From Cercospora beticola (lineage: Eukaryota; Ascomycota; Dothideomycetes; Mycosphaerellales; Mycosphaerellaceae), in NCBI RefSeq assembly GCF_033473495.1, contig NC_088944.1, forward strand, positions 186,001 through 250,000: 64,000 nucleotides of DNA, written 5' to 3'. The translations under genes and the position numbers were made by a program. Shown piece after piece: positions 1 through 12,719 of the stretch; positions within the stretch are counted from its first letter, which is position 1, and the number at the start of each line of letters is the position of its first letter. Under the pieces are notes generated by a model. It did not search any database. It saw only the letters and a program-made list of their open reading frames with translations, and was not told where the DNA came from.

Positions 1-1110
1 AATATAGCGAGCGACGATTCTTAGATAGTAATTAAGCTAATCTAATTTAACTTAATTAGTTTCTATATTAGTCGTAGCTACGTTACTCGCGGCTATATCC
101 GGTAGTAAGAGCTTAGTAGCCGGCTAATACTAACGAAGCTACCTACTTCTACTTACTAAGCTATTCTATATAGTAGTTATCCTTCTACTAGCTACTCTAT
201 TCTAGGCTCTTCTAGACTATATCTTATATCTCGCTATTCTTATATCTACTATCTCTATCTAGTACTCGATATTATCTATTCCTTCTCGATTTTATTCTAC
301 TCTAGAATCTATATCTATTCGATAAATTAGATAGCTCTTATAGCTAGGTTATAGTTACTTAGAATACTTAGAAGGATAGTATATTCTAGTAGCCTACTAA
401 AATACTTCTTATATAGGTCGTATAGTCGCTAATAACTAGAAGTATATATCGGATAGTTTATTATCCTTTCTAGTAATAGTACCGAAAGTCCTAGATACTA
501 AGTACCTTATAATAGATATAGAAGTCGGAGTTATATTAGTAGCGCGATCTTCTACTTAGTCTAACTAGTATAAAGTTATAGGATTTCTCTACTTAGAAAT
601 AATATATATCTATATATAGGCCTTCTACTTATTTCCTAACGATATAAAGTCTACTACTTCTTCTCGACTTCTCTTAGCTTCTACTTTTTAAGTATAGAAT
701 AGACTATATTAAATACTTCTAATCGGGCGGCTCTTTTCGCCTCTATACTACTATTTTATTCTTCTTTCTAGCCTATTACTTCCTTTACTATAATATAGAT
801 AGCTTTATTCCTATTAATATCTTTATATATAGAGATCTATCGGACTATAATAGTATAGCTTTAGTTATAAAGCGCGTCTATCGAGCGAGCGATCTACTCT
901 AGAGAGTATACTCGAGATTATTCTCTAGTATAGATAAGAGATTAGATTACTACTTAGGTATTAGTCTAGATAGATATATATTCTAGGTTCGAGGCTATCT
1001 ACTATAAGATCTCCTAGACGATCTTTAGTAATAGTATTCTACTTCCGAAATTCGAGAGCTATATCTAAACTATATATCGTCGTATTTAATATAAATAAGT
1101 ATAAAGTATA
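1..1110. repeat. Dispersed repeat R, copy a (LTR- or 5'-UTR-like)
   Basis: RIP-mutated sequence whose left end lies at or beyond the window edge. The first 40 bases recur near 21,450, the last 100 or so recur near 22,075-22,175, and the interior (for example the run around 290-345) recurs with divergence near 10,375-10,440. It directly precedes a non-LTR retrotransposon relic. It could be a long terminal repeat, a retrotransposon leader or a free-standing non-autonomous element; the sequence does not decide. The boundaries are approximate. Confidence 0.45.
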
Positions 1111-2302
1111 ATTATAACTATCTAGAAAGGACGATATAAATATTAATAGTACTAAAGAGAGTAATAAATATATTCGAGTAGAAGGTAAGATAGATACCGA
1201 GCAGGACGCGCTAGTTTAGTATATAACTAGGCTTACTAATATTACTATAGAGATACTAAGCTTAGAAATAGAAGAAAGAGTAGTAGATAAAGAGAGCTAC
1301 TAGATAGTTACTAGAGTATAAGGTAAGAAGGCGAATTATATAGCGACTAAGGCGCTCTAAGGTACTCGAGTAGTATTCTAGTTTAAATAACTAGCCGAAG
1401 TATTAAAGAAAAGGAGAGCTAAAGAGTAGTTAAGTAAAGCTATAAGAGGAAGGATAGTAATAGAGTAGATCTAGAGCCTTAAGACGCTTATTATCTAGCT
1501 AATTAATTAAAATAAGAACTAGTAAAAGAAGATAGAGAAGTAGAAGTAGGAGATTAGTACTCTCTATAGCGAGATCGAAACGATATAGAAGCTCCTCTAG
1601 TAGAGTAAACTAACTAGAGCTACCTAAGTAATAGCTATAATAATAAGAATAAAAGTAGTATAAGTAGCCGACGCTAATCGGCGTACTAAAGTAGGCTAGG
1701 TAGTATACTTATAGAGGCTACGAGTCGAAGATAATAGAAGCGTAATTACTATTAATACTATATACTTCCGAGGCGAGAAAATAGATTTTACGATTATAAG
1801 AGTAGTATTATAATAAGGTATCGATACTACGCTAGCTATCTAAAAGATTAAGATTAAGTATTTCTAGTAGCTACCGAGCGAGAGAATTAATATAGTATTC
1901 GCGAGCGAAGTAAATACGACTAAGGCTAAAAAGTACTTAGGCTAGCTAAATATTATAATACTAGAGGCCTATATAAAGAGCAATACGTAGTATCCTATTA
2001 AATATAATATAATATCGAAGTAAGTAGTTCTCGATATAATAGTCGAGAGATATTATAGCCTTTATAGCGATATATATATAGAATTCGTAGTAGATAACTA
2101 GAGAGACGATATAGATTTTATAGTAACGAAGGCAAGCTAGCTTAGTAAGATAAACCTAAGGAAAAGGACTAGCTCTCTTATTATCTAGTTAAAGAATAAA
2201 GTAGTAGTAAACTACTTACTTAAAGTAGGTTAAGTACTCTTTAGTAGTAGCGTATATAGAGCGTTCTACTCTTAATATAAACCGAGTATAGCGGATAAAA
2301 TA

Positions 2303-2344
2303 TACTTTAATTATAACGTATATAGCTACCTCTAAGAAGCGTAC
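2303..2344 (+). pseudogene. Zinc-knuckle relic in ORF1 of non-LTR element A
   Basis: Fourteen codons have Tyr at positions 1, 4, 9 and 14, exactly the spacing of a CX2CX4HX4C retroviral-type zinc knuckle. RIP turns TGT/TGC into TAT/TAC and CAC/CAT into TAT, so each metal ligand reads Tyr. Further Tyr-rich spacing just downstream (to about 2400) suggests a second knuckle. In Tad1-like elements such knuckles close the nucleic-acid-binding ORF1 protein. Confidence 0.65.
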
Positions 2345-5300
2345 TATAGAGCTATAAGATATAGAAAGTATATAGGTCTATACTAAATACGAGACTACTA
2401 GAGTATAGATCCTCCGAAGTATATAGTATATATAGATAGATATCGAAGTTCCGATTAGGCGTATAAGTAGTACCTCTACTATAGATAGTATTTTACTATC
2501 TAGGCGTAATAATCGTTAATATAGAGAACGACCTCTATAGAGGAAATTAAAATAGGAAATATAGTACGGAATTAATAATAGAATACCTATAAGTCCTTTA
2601 TTATAATATCGGTAAGTAGAAATATATATAGTAGAGTATATTAAGTAACGAGGCGTATTCTTAGTTTATAGTTCTTATAGTAGTAGAGCTATATCTATAC
2701 GTTAATTCTAGTATAGAAGAGATATAGTATAGGAGTTACTAGAAATAGAAGCTACTTACTCTAATAGTATAATAAGAGTATAGCTCTAGCTAGTTCGTAT
2801 ACTAGGCTATACTCTAGGTTAGTACTAGTATATTAGCTATATAAGTCTCTATACTCTTATATAATATTATAGTAGCGATAATTATAATCTTTAAAGAGAA
2901 GATACTTATAGTATTAGTATATAATTCTAATAAAGAGAATAGCTATATCGAGAAGTATAAAGCTATTAACTAGAAGCTAGTATATATCTACTAGACTATA
3001 GACGAAGTATAACCTAGATAGAGTAGAGCGATCGAGATCTTAATCTACTTAGACTTTAACTAATACTATTCTCTCTAGAGAGAGTAGAATATTCTTATAA
3101 AGTAAAGAAGAATAGAGAGAGTACTAGTTATATACTTCGCTTAGGAATTCGGCCTCTAATCTATACTCTCTATAAGAACTATTACCTAGTAATATATTAG
3201 TAAAAACTAATACTTAATAGTCGATATTATTTTAGCTAGTTCTAAGCTAGTAGATTAGTTACTATTATATTATACCTATAAGTACGACTATAGTTCTAAC
3301 TATAGAGCTATCGAGATCGAGTTTATTACTTAAGCGCTATAGCTATAGTCGAGGTCGAGTCGCCTAATACTAGAGAGAGCCGACTAGTTATAAATCGGCC
3401 TAGAAGTAGTACGATAGTCGTAGTTAGTCCTTCTATCTATAGTAGCTATAAAAGAAATTCTAGATAATACTATAGAACCTTTCTATATATAGTAAAGGAT
3501 ATTATTTATTATTACGTACTACGAGCGAAGCTATCTCTATATATAAAGAGATAGTAGTTACTCGACCTCTTTCTACTATAGGAAACTCTTTTAGTATCTC
3601 GGAACTATATAAAAACTCTATAGTAGAAAGAGAAGAATATATTAGAAGTAAAGTAAGCTCTCTAGAAGATCTATAGAGAATACTTCTAATATATAAAGAA
3701 GTAGAAGTAGAAATACTAGAAAGAATTTCTTATAGACTCGAATAATATCTAGAAGGTAAATAGTTACGCCTAGACTATATACTAAACGAATATCGTTCTA
3801 GTATTAGTAAAGGATACGACTATAGTAGAAATAGATAAAGCGAAAGCGGATATATTAATAGTAACGTTCTTTTCTATTCTACTAGAACCTAAACTATATA
3901 GCTCTATAAGAGAACTATAAGCGCTAATATAGAAGCTAGGTATATCTTAAGAATTCTCTTATATTATAGTAGAAGAGATACGCTAGGCTATCTTTTAATA
4001 GAACCTAAAAAAGGTACTTAGAGTAGACGAAATTATATTCGATATCTAGAGATACTTTCTATAATATATAATTCTATAGATATAATAGATCTACTAGACG
4101 TTACTAGATCTAAGCTACGTTCCCTATTCGTAGTAGACGGCTAGGATTATTATATTAAGAAAGCCGAGTAAGTTAGACTATATAGTACCGAAGATATACT
4201 AGCCTATCTCGTTATTACTAACTATTAGTAAAGGCCTCGAGAATATTATTATAGCAAGACTATTATACTTTATAGAGAGATTCTCTATACTATCGACTAA
4301 CTATTTTAGCGTATAGAAGTAGTAGTTCTACGAGTAGGTATTAGATATCTTAGTCGAGAAGATCTATAAAATATAGATAGGAAAGCGCGTACTTTCTTTT
4401 ATAATATTCGATATCTAAGGAGCCTTTAATAGAGTATATTCTATAGTCCTAGCCTAGCGTCTATAAGAGTAAGATATTCTAGATTAGATAGTCCGATAGA
4501 TCTATAGTCTTTATAAGTTTAATAAGGAGTATTATAATAAGTAACTATATATCCGAATATACGCCTATTAGCTACGCTAGTATACTATAAGAATATCTGC
4601 TCTCTCTCTTACTATATAGTTTCTATAACGCTAGCCTAGTAGAAAGTAAAATCGATAAGTAGAGTAGGTTACTCGGCTTTATCGACGACTTTATAGTATA
4701 GTAGATAGGTACTAACTATAAAGAGACGATCGAGAAGCTATAAGTAGAAGTACTATAATAAGTAGAGTAGTAGTCTAAAGATAGTAGAGCGACGTTTAAA
4801 GTAAGTAAAACTAGGTTTATCTACTTTAAATAAGTAGTATTAGATATAGTAGCGAATACTATTCTATACTTCTTCGACTCGACGATCTAGCTCTAGAAGA
4901 TAATTAAGATCCTAGAGATAACGTTAGATACTCGACTAAATATAATAGTATATTTTAATAAAGTTATTATAATAGTAACGAAAAAGTATCTAGCTATTAG
5001 ATAGTTATAAAGTATCCGGCCGAAGTAAATATAGTAGCTATATCGAAGTATAATCGATACTATAACTAACTATATAGTATCTATATAGTATACTCGGAGA
5101 AGGCTCGACGTATAATAGTATACTACTCGGCTTAAATAGCTCTAGTATATAGAGATATAAGCGATTATTAGTACTTTCTATATAGTCTTCTCTAGTATTC
5201 TCTAAAATAAAATAGGCTTAGAGATAGTAGAAATATAACTAGTAAGAAAGATAGCTAAGTATACGCTAGACGTAAGAGCGCTACTATAGTAATACTCGCT

Positions 5301-6650
5301 ATAGTCTATTATAAATAATATAGAACGAAGGAACGACTAGTATAGAAGCTTAATATTTAAGATCTAGATCTAATATTATAAAGCTATCTAAAGAAAGAAA
5401 GAAGTCGGTATTACTCCGAGACTACTATACGCCTTACTACTATAGTACGACGTCTATAATATAGTATAGATATACGACGAAGCAGAAGTACGCTACTTCT
5501 ATAGCTGCCTACTAACTACTCTATCTTAGTATTAGCTATACTATACCGACGCGTTAGTATAGAACGGCTAGGTAGATATTATAGTAGTTAGGTACTATTA
5601 TATAGTAGAGAAGCTAGTATATAAGGTCGTCTACTAAGAGACTATCGAGTAGGAAACGATATATACTACTATAAGTATAGAGATCTATATAATTAGAGTA
5701 GCGCTCGGATATATTATAGAGGCGTATACTTCTATATAGATTATATCTAATAGCTAAGAAGGTCTATAGTAGATTAGTACTAGTAGTTAGTCGAAGAAGT
5801 TATAGAAGGTAGTATTAGTAACGCTCTAGAAGATCTAACTTATTAGAGAGAGAAGTATCTATATAAAGTTAATATAAATATCTAGATATTAGGAAATCGT
5901 AGAGAATAAGTAGGTATATTACGCGGCCTAAGAAAATATATCGATAGAACGTACTCTAAGTATAGAACCTAGACGTTAGCTATAGGAATATTCTAAAGCC
6001 TCTAGGCTACTCTAATTAGCGATAGAGGCCGACGTACTAAAAGAAGTACTAGTATAGAGGAGATATATATATATAATTAATAGTACTCTTCCTAGAAGAT
6101 ATATACTATAGTTATATAGAGCGCTAACGTATAAGGATATAGGAATACTAGTATAGATACGAATAGGCTATACCTATCTCTAAGAATACCTAGTATATAC
6201 TTAGTAACTAGAGAGCGTAGTATATAAGTATAGAAGTAGCGTAGAGTCTATTAAATATATTATTCTCTATTACTCTTTATAGGCCTCTCTATAAGAAGTA
6301 TTACGAGAGGCTACTAGTAATAGATAGAGTAATATATCCTTTCTACTAGGTAGGAAGAGTTAAAAGAAAGATCTAAGAATAGGACTACTAGTAGATAGAG
6401 AGAGATAGCGGCCGAATCTAGATATAGTATAGGCTACTATTACGTTTCTAAAGAGTATAAGTAGGTTTATACCTTAAGGCTCTACGTTAGATATTTAATA
6501 GTACTCTTATAGAGTAGCTACTTCTATTATACTTCTATAAAACTAATTTAGAGAATATTCTAAGTTAAGGTAGTATACGAGAGTATAAATATAAAGTTAA
6601 TACTTAGAGATAGCTTATATAGATAATAGATCTATATATAGCTAGACTAA

Positions 6651-6682
6651 ATAATATAATATAATATAATATAATATAATAT
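6651..6682 (+). repeat. Pentanucleotide microsatellite (ATAAT)n
   Basis: Six near-perfect ATAAT units lie at the 3' end of the non-LTR relic A. Non-LTR retrotransposons often end in short tandem repeats instead of poly(A), so this may mark the original 3' terminus. Confidence 0.7.
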
Positions 6683-6690
6683 AGTCTCGA

Positions 6691-9600
6691 TAAACGCTCT
6701 ATTTATAATATCTATATATAGCTAGGTAATAGAAAGCCTATTATAAAGGCTTTAACTTATAGAGTAACGTATCTTAAGTAGTATCTCGTTATTAGGAGGT
6801 CGCTAGCTATATACTATATTATAGAACTAAATATCTTATTAATAAATAATAATAGAGAACGAGTAAGTAGATCCTACGACTTAATAGAAGAGGTAATAAC
6901 TTACTTCTAGTCTATCTATATACTCTCTTAACCTCGCCTTCTTTATTTAACTTCTAGATATCGCTAACTTTATCGGCGACTCTCTTATTAAAGATCTATC
7001 CTATATTCCTATATATATTACTAATAAAGCTAGTATAAAGGACTATAATATCGGTAGAGATTATAGTACTATTACTAAATATAAGGCTCTCTAGAGTAAA
7101 TTTAGTAATTACTAGATCTACTTTTACTTTAATTTATAGAATATTAGAATAAAAGAGAGTCTACGAATAGTAACTATTCTTAGCTTTACTTTACCTTTAG
7201 TAAATAGCTTCGAATAGCCTATATCGATATAGTAACCTCTAAATTATTCGAGTAAATACTACTATATTTTACTATAATATTAATATCTAAACCTAGTATA
7301 CTCTAGTATATCGAATCTTTCCGATTCTTGATCTACTATACTATATAGCGCTTTTCGAGATAATAGACGAGTTACTATATTTAGTATCGAGTACTCTACT
7401 CGGTCTACGATATATATCTTTATCTTAGCGTTATACGACCTACTAATAACTTTTATAATAAATTTATATAGTAAAATAAATATTTAGATATACTAAACTA
7501 TTATAATAGTCGAAAGGCCTACTTCGACTATATTCTATACTATATCGTAGGTAGTATTTACTATTCCGACGACGATACTAGCTTTACTCTTCTAAATATC
7601 TATACTCTAGTAATCTGCCGAGTAGAGTACTATTTCTTTAAAATTAGCTTAGTCTTAAATCGTAGGTCGAATCGGAATCTAGGCTCTAAAGCTTATAGCT
7701 ATAATTATAGCTCGACTTATAACTATTTAAAGTATACTACCTCTACGTATATATAACGTCTATAACTACTTAATCGGATCCTATAATCCTTAGTTAAGAA
7801 CTATTTTAAGTAAGATATATTCCTTAATACTAAATTTATAGGCCTACTCTCTATAGCTCTAGACTAGCTTATTTTTAGTAAAATACTCGCTATAGATATC
7901 TAGGAATATACGACCGAATAGTAGGTAATTATATTCGTATAGTATATATAGCTTTACTAATTTATATCGTTCGATCTAGATAGTATCTATTTATAAGTCC
8001 TTCTCTAAGATAATATACTTAATATCTAATACTTAAAGACGACCTCTATAGCTAAGCTCTATATATCTAGCGCCGACGATAATATAGTCGATAATATTAG
8101 TCTCTATTCTAGCTTTATCTATCTTAATAAGCTAATTAGCGCCTAGAGACTTATTAATTATATTAATAGCTATATTCTTTAGTACTAGATCGTCTATATC
8201 TCTATAGCTCTCTAAATATTCTAAAACTATCCTTAGGATCTATATTTTCTACGAGCCGCTCTTAAGAATTAAGTAAAGAAAACTAGTATATTATATAGTA
8301 AGATTTATTATATACTTAAATTTAAATATAATCTCGACCTAGCTAATCTTATTATTAATTTTTACCGACTATACTAATCCTAGTATAGTATTAAGATATA
8401 TTGCTTACCGGAGAGTATAAGTATCTAACTAGGCTTTTATTATACTAGATTTCGAGTAAAAAGTCTATAATAAGCTTATAAGTATAAATATATCTCTCTA
8501 AATAGGCTCTACTAAAAAGTTATAGATCGAAAGAGAAGAGAGTTTCTTAGTAAATAGTATAGTAATAGCCTCGATATTAAGATCTAGGTAGAAATAGTAT
8601 ATTAGAAGACTTATAGATAGCTTCTAGAGAGTATAGTCGAGTATATATAGAGCGACCTAATAATTAGATTCGTTTATTATTCTTACTTAGGTTATAGTTA
8701 TTATAGTCGTAGCTCTCGTTAACTTTAGAATTCGGCTTAGCTCTAATATAGTAAGCTATTTCGTCTAGGTAATTATATAAGTAGAACTTATAAGAGCTAT
8801 AAGTCTAGGATATATAGAGGAGCTTTACTATTTATCGAGGCTATAAATACTTTATTAGCGTAAGTAGAATATATCTTAGTACCTATTAGAGCGTTATATC
8901 TAGAGAATAGAGATATCTCTTAGCGAAACCTAATAATTATATATTATTAAGAGGCTTATTAAGATATAATAAAGTAGTTTAGTTTTCGTTTCTTCTATAT
9001 AATAGTATAGATATATTACTTTCCTTAATTATAGTATCTATTAACTATACTATTCGTAATTATCTATACTAATCTATTAACGCTAGTTATACTATCGGCC
9101 TAGAAAATATTTAATTTTATCTCTAGACTCGAGGAGCTAGAGTTTTTCTATTTAAAGGAATCGTTAACTTACTTCTAAAGTAATATAGCTATATAAGTTA
9201 GGTAAAGCTAAATAGAACGATATAAACGTAGCTAACTTTTTATCGAAAAGTATACTAATATTTAAAGTACTTTAATAAGTATAGAATATTATCTCGACGA
9301 TAGTTACGAATTCTAAGACTATTAAGTATATAGAATCTTCGAGAGTTAGTATAGAATATATAATAAGAGTAATAGTCTAATAGACTACTTATACTTATCT
9401 AATACTTTTCGACTTCTCTATATTACTTTATTACTTAATAGAGTCGTCTCTTTATATAATAGTATTAAGTATACGCGTACGTTTTATAATTAACGCAGCG
9501 TTAAGTTTTGCTAATCTTTAATATAGCTAGGTATATATTTCTTAATTAATATAGCCTAAATTTTAACTAGTCTTCGATATAGCTCTATCTTATTATCTAT

Positions 9601-10029
9601 ATAGGCTTAGAGAGTTTAAACTCGGTTATATAAAGTTATAACTAGCTCTAGCTATTTAACTTCCTAGTCTAAGAGAATACTAATATCGTTTAACTACTTA
9701 GCTATTCTACTATATACCTAATATTTCTAAAATCTAGATAAATATCTATCCTATTAATATAACTTTATATATTTCCTAATTAGAGGTAGTCTACGTAGCT
9801 ACGCTATAGCTATCGTTTTGCTTCTAGCTCTCGGAGAGTAGATACTATAGTCTATAAAGTAATAGAGATATCTACTACTATAGGAAGTATTCGAGTAAAG
9901 CGTTATATAATCCGAAAGTTTCTTTATTTATTAAAGTAGATCTATAGTCTATCGGTATATATAAGGCCTATAATTATACTAACTTTAGTTTAATAAATAT
10001 ATAAACCTATTCTAGTACTATACTATCTC
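6691..10029. other. RIP-mutated DNA, unassigned
   Basis: The plus strand is T-rich, so any ancestral coding sequence was probably on the minus strand. Some minus-strand stretches (around 7.6-8.2 kb) can be read for long distances if TAG is taken as mutated CAG or TGG. I recognised no reverse transcriptase, integrase, transposase or helicase motif. The direct-repeat relation between copies of repeat R on either side (1-1110 and about 10,030-11,235) would fit an LTR element interrupted by relic A, but this is not shown. Confidence 0.6.
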
Positions 10030-11235
10030 TAGATATACTATATAATAGAGTAATCTAATTTAATTTAATTCGATTAATTCCTATATAGTTATAGCTACTA
10101 TAGAGATAGCGATACTTAGAAGTAAAGGTATAGTAGTTAGCTAATACTATTCTAAGTAGAAATAGCTCTACTTCGCTAATATTACTATAGTAAATAAAGC
10201 TAGCCGACTCTTTTACTTTTACTCTATCTCTTAATTACTATCTATTCTTATCTCTAAGCTATTCTAGATAGTAGTCGTCTCTCTACTAATTACTATATAC
10301 TAGACTCCTCGAGGCTACGACTTATCTTTCTTTATCTATATATTTACTATATCTATCTAGTACTCGACGTCTACTACTTCTTCTCGATTCTATTCTACTC
10401 TAGAATCTATATCTATTCTATAAAATAGATAGTCCTTATAGCTAGCTTATAGCTATTTAGAATACTTTAGAAGTTAATAGAGCTAGGTAACTCGCCGAGG
10501 CGCTTCTTATATAGGTCGTATAGTCGGCGATATATTAGTACTATATATTAGATAGTTTATTATCCTTCGTAATAGTAGTATAGAGAGTTCTAGACGCTAG
10601 AGATATTATAATTAAAAAGGAAGTTCTAGAGTTTAATTTTCTTAATATAGAGCTAAATAAGTAATATGCTTTCGCGCTTAAATAAGCCGCTATAGAATTA
10701 GAGAAATCTTTTACTTAGTAATATAGTATACTTAAACGAGAATCTCTCCGACGTTTCTATATACTATATAGCCTACTACTTCTTTTTAGCTTTTTCTCGA
10801 TTCTTTTACTTTAGTATAAATAGAATAGTATAAAGTTCCTTAAGCTAAATAACTCTATTAGCTACCTTACTACTTTTTACTCTCTTCTCTAGTCTATAAC
10901 TTCTTAAGCTATAATATTAGTAGCTTTATTCCTTTTAATACTTCTATAGAAGAGGATCTATAGGATTATAATAATATAGCTTTTATTCTATAGTATATCT
11001 ATTTAGTAGGCGATTTACTTTAGAATATATATACTAGTTTATCCTTTAGTATAAATAAGTAAGTATATCGCTACTTACTTATTAGTTTAAAGAGCGACCT
11101 ACTTCGAGCTAGAGGAGTCTTTAAAGATATTCTAAGTAATCTATAATATAAGATTAATACCTTATAGCTCTATTATATATATAGTTAATATTATATTTAT
11201 TTTATATTAGTACGCTACTCTTAAATAAAGGTAGC
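10030..11235. repeat. Dispersed repeat R, copy b (divergent)
   Basis: Diverged direct copy of positions 20-1110. Matching stretches occur in the same order: a run of TAATCTAATTTAA type near 10,048; a block containing TCTAGAATCTATATCTATTC near 10,398; the motif TTCTTATATAGGTCGTATAGTCG near 10,500; and TAGCTTTATTCC near 10,920. Copy length is about 1.2 kb. Ends are approximate and the identity looks clearly lower than between the LTR pairs elsewhere in the window. Confidence 0.45.
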
Positions 11236-12590
11236 TTTCTACTTATATTAAGAAAGTAATTATAGAGATTAGTAAGGCTATAGAATAGATAGAGCTATAT
11301 AGAAGAGAACTATAAACTATATCGAGTAGTAAGAAATAGTAGAACTAGAATAGTTCGTAAATACTTTAGTAAGTATACTATTATAGAAGCTTCGTAGCTA
11401 TCTAATAGTTATAAAGATTTCTATTAAGTAGGAATTTATTATAAGTAAGTAGATAGTACTTTACTTTATTATTTACTATATTATAATATATTTCTAGTAG
11501 ACTCTTTAGAGCTAGATAAAGTAAGTCTAAGTCGTCGATACCTAGTAAGTATAACGTAGAAAATAATTCTCCTTTATTAATTTGCTTTTAAATTATATAG
11601 ACCGTTATAATATACTATTATTTATACTATAACTAACTAGAGAACTAATAGACTTTTACTTTTTATTTTATCTATAAACTCTAGTAGTCTTAGCATTACT
11701 ACTTTAAAGCGCTATTATATAGGTTAAATATCTATAACCTATTATACTATATAATATCTTATACGATCGATAAGTAAGCGTATAATATACGTAGCTATAA
11801 AGTATCTAAGATAGTCTATTAAGCTTATAAGATATTTCTATTTTATATAGTTAGCGATTTCGTTATCGTTAGCTTCTAAGCCTCGCCTAACTAGACTAGT
11901 CTTTATTCTCGAGTTATACTCTAGCTAGATAGAATAGTTTATATCTATAATTTCTATAAATATTAGAGAGTATTATATTTCTTTAGAGTAATATTCGAAT
12001 CTTACTATAACTAGGCTCTTCTATAGTACTACTTATTATTATAGAATAATAGGAACTTATAGTATAGTCTAGACTTAAAGAGTAATATATATATTATATC
12101 TATATCTAAAAGTATTCTATTTTAATTAAAGAACCTAGTCGTAGTAGTATAAGTACTTCTATAGCTTCCTAGTCGCTAGCTTCCTATATATATATTAATA
12201 TCTTTTACTCGTTCTAATTACGTTAAGTATTTTATTAAATTATACTATAGCTAATATTATTTTACTATTTCTAGAAAATAGTCTTACTAGTAGAAAATAT
12301 CCTAATTCTTATAGTAAGTATATTTTAGTCGTTATCTAGAATACTATATATATTAGTTAGTAGGAGTCTTTTTATAAGAATTAATATCGTATTAGAGAAG
12401 AAGGTAACTAGCCTCTAGGCAGATCTTTACTTTAGTTTACTAGTAACTTATATAAGTATAAGCTACTTATATATAACGTTTCTTCTTTTTCTCTTTAGTC
12501 CTTCTCTTATATATAGTTTATTAGTATAATACTAATATAGCGAGACGTCTATATAGCAATATAGCTATAAGTATAGAATCGAGTACTAGA
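11236..12590. other. RIP-mutated DNA, unassigned, up to island edge
   Basis: T-rich plus strand with almost no CpA or TpG. No recognisable domain. The composition changes sharply at about 12,590-12,720, where CpA, TpG and ATG reappear. Confidence 0.6.
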
Positions 12591-12719
12591 CAAGTCGGCG
12601 TTATGCTTATTAATATTTAGAATGCACAAAAGGGCATTAATATAATATAGATAGAACTCGAATGCGTTATCTTGCTATTACTATTAGCATAACAGAACAG
12701 GCCTTTTGCATTTAAGGAG

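Larger units (their letters stand above)
1111..6690 (+). mobile_element. Non-LTR retrotransposon relic A (Tad1/I-like), RIP-inactivated
   Basis: Order of domains on the plus strand, read through RIP-created TAG/TAA codons. A gag-like first ORF ends in zinc knuckles at 2303-2344, with spacing x2-x4-x4 and Tyr codons where Cys and His are expected. An apurinic-type endonuclease core (L-D-F-N followed by Tyr-Tyr) lies at about 3049-3072. Reverse transcriptase has F-I-D-D-F at 4678-4692, and RNase H has Y-T-D-A at 5542-5553. The 5.6-kb span and this domain order fit a full-length Tad1/I-clade element. The relic ends near a pentanucleotide (ATAAT) run, a plausible 3' tail. I did not find a convincing target-site duplication, so both ends are approximate. 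Loss of start codons and many stops make it non-functional. Confidence 0.72.

Noticed and set aside
1..12590. Possibility that the AT-rich flank is mitochondrial or centromeric satellite DNA
   Set aside because: Conserved retrotransposon domains are readable with RIP-type codon changes, and the CpA-specific loss is not a mitochondrial feature. No satellite array is present.
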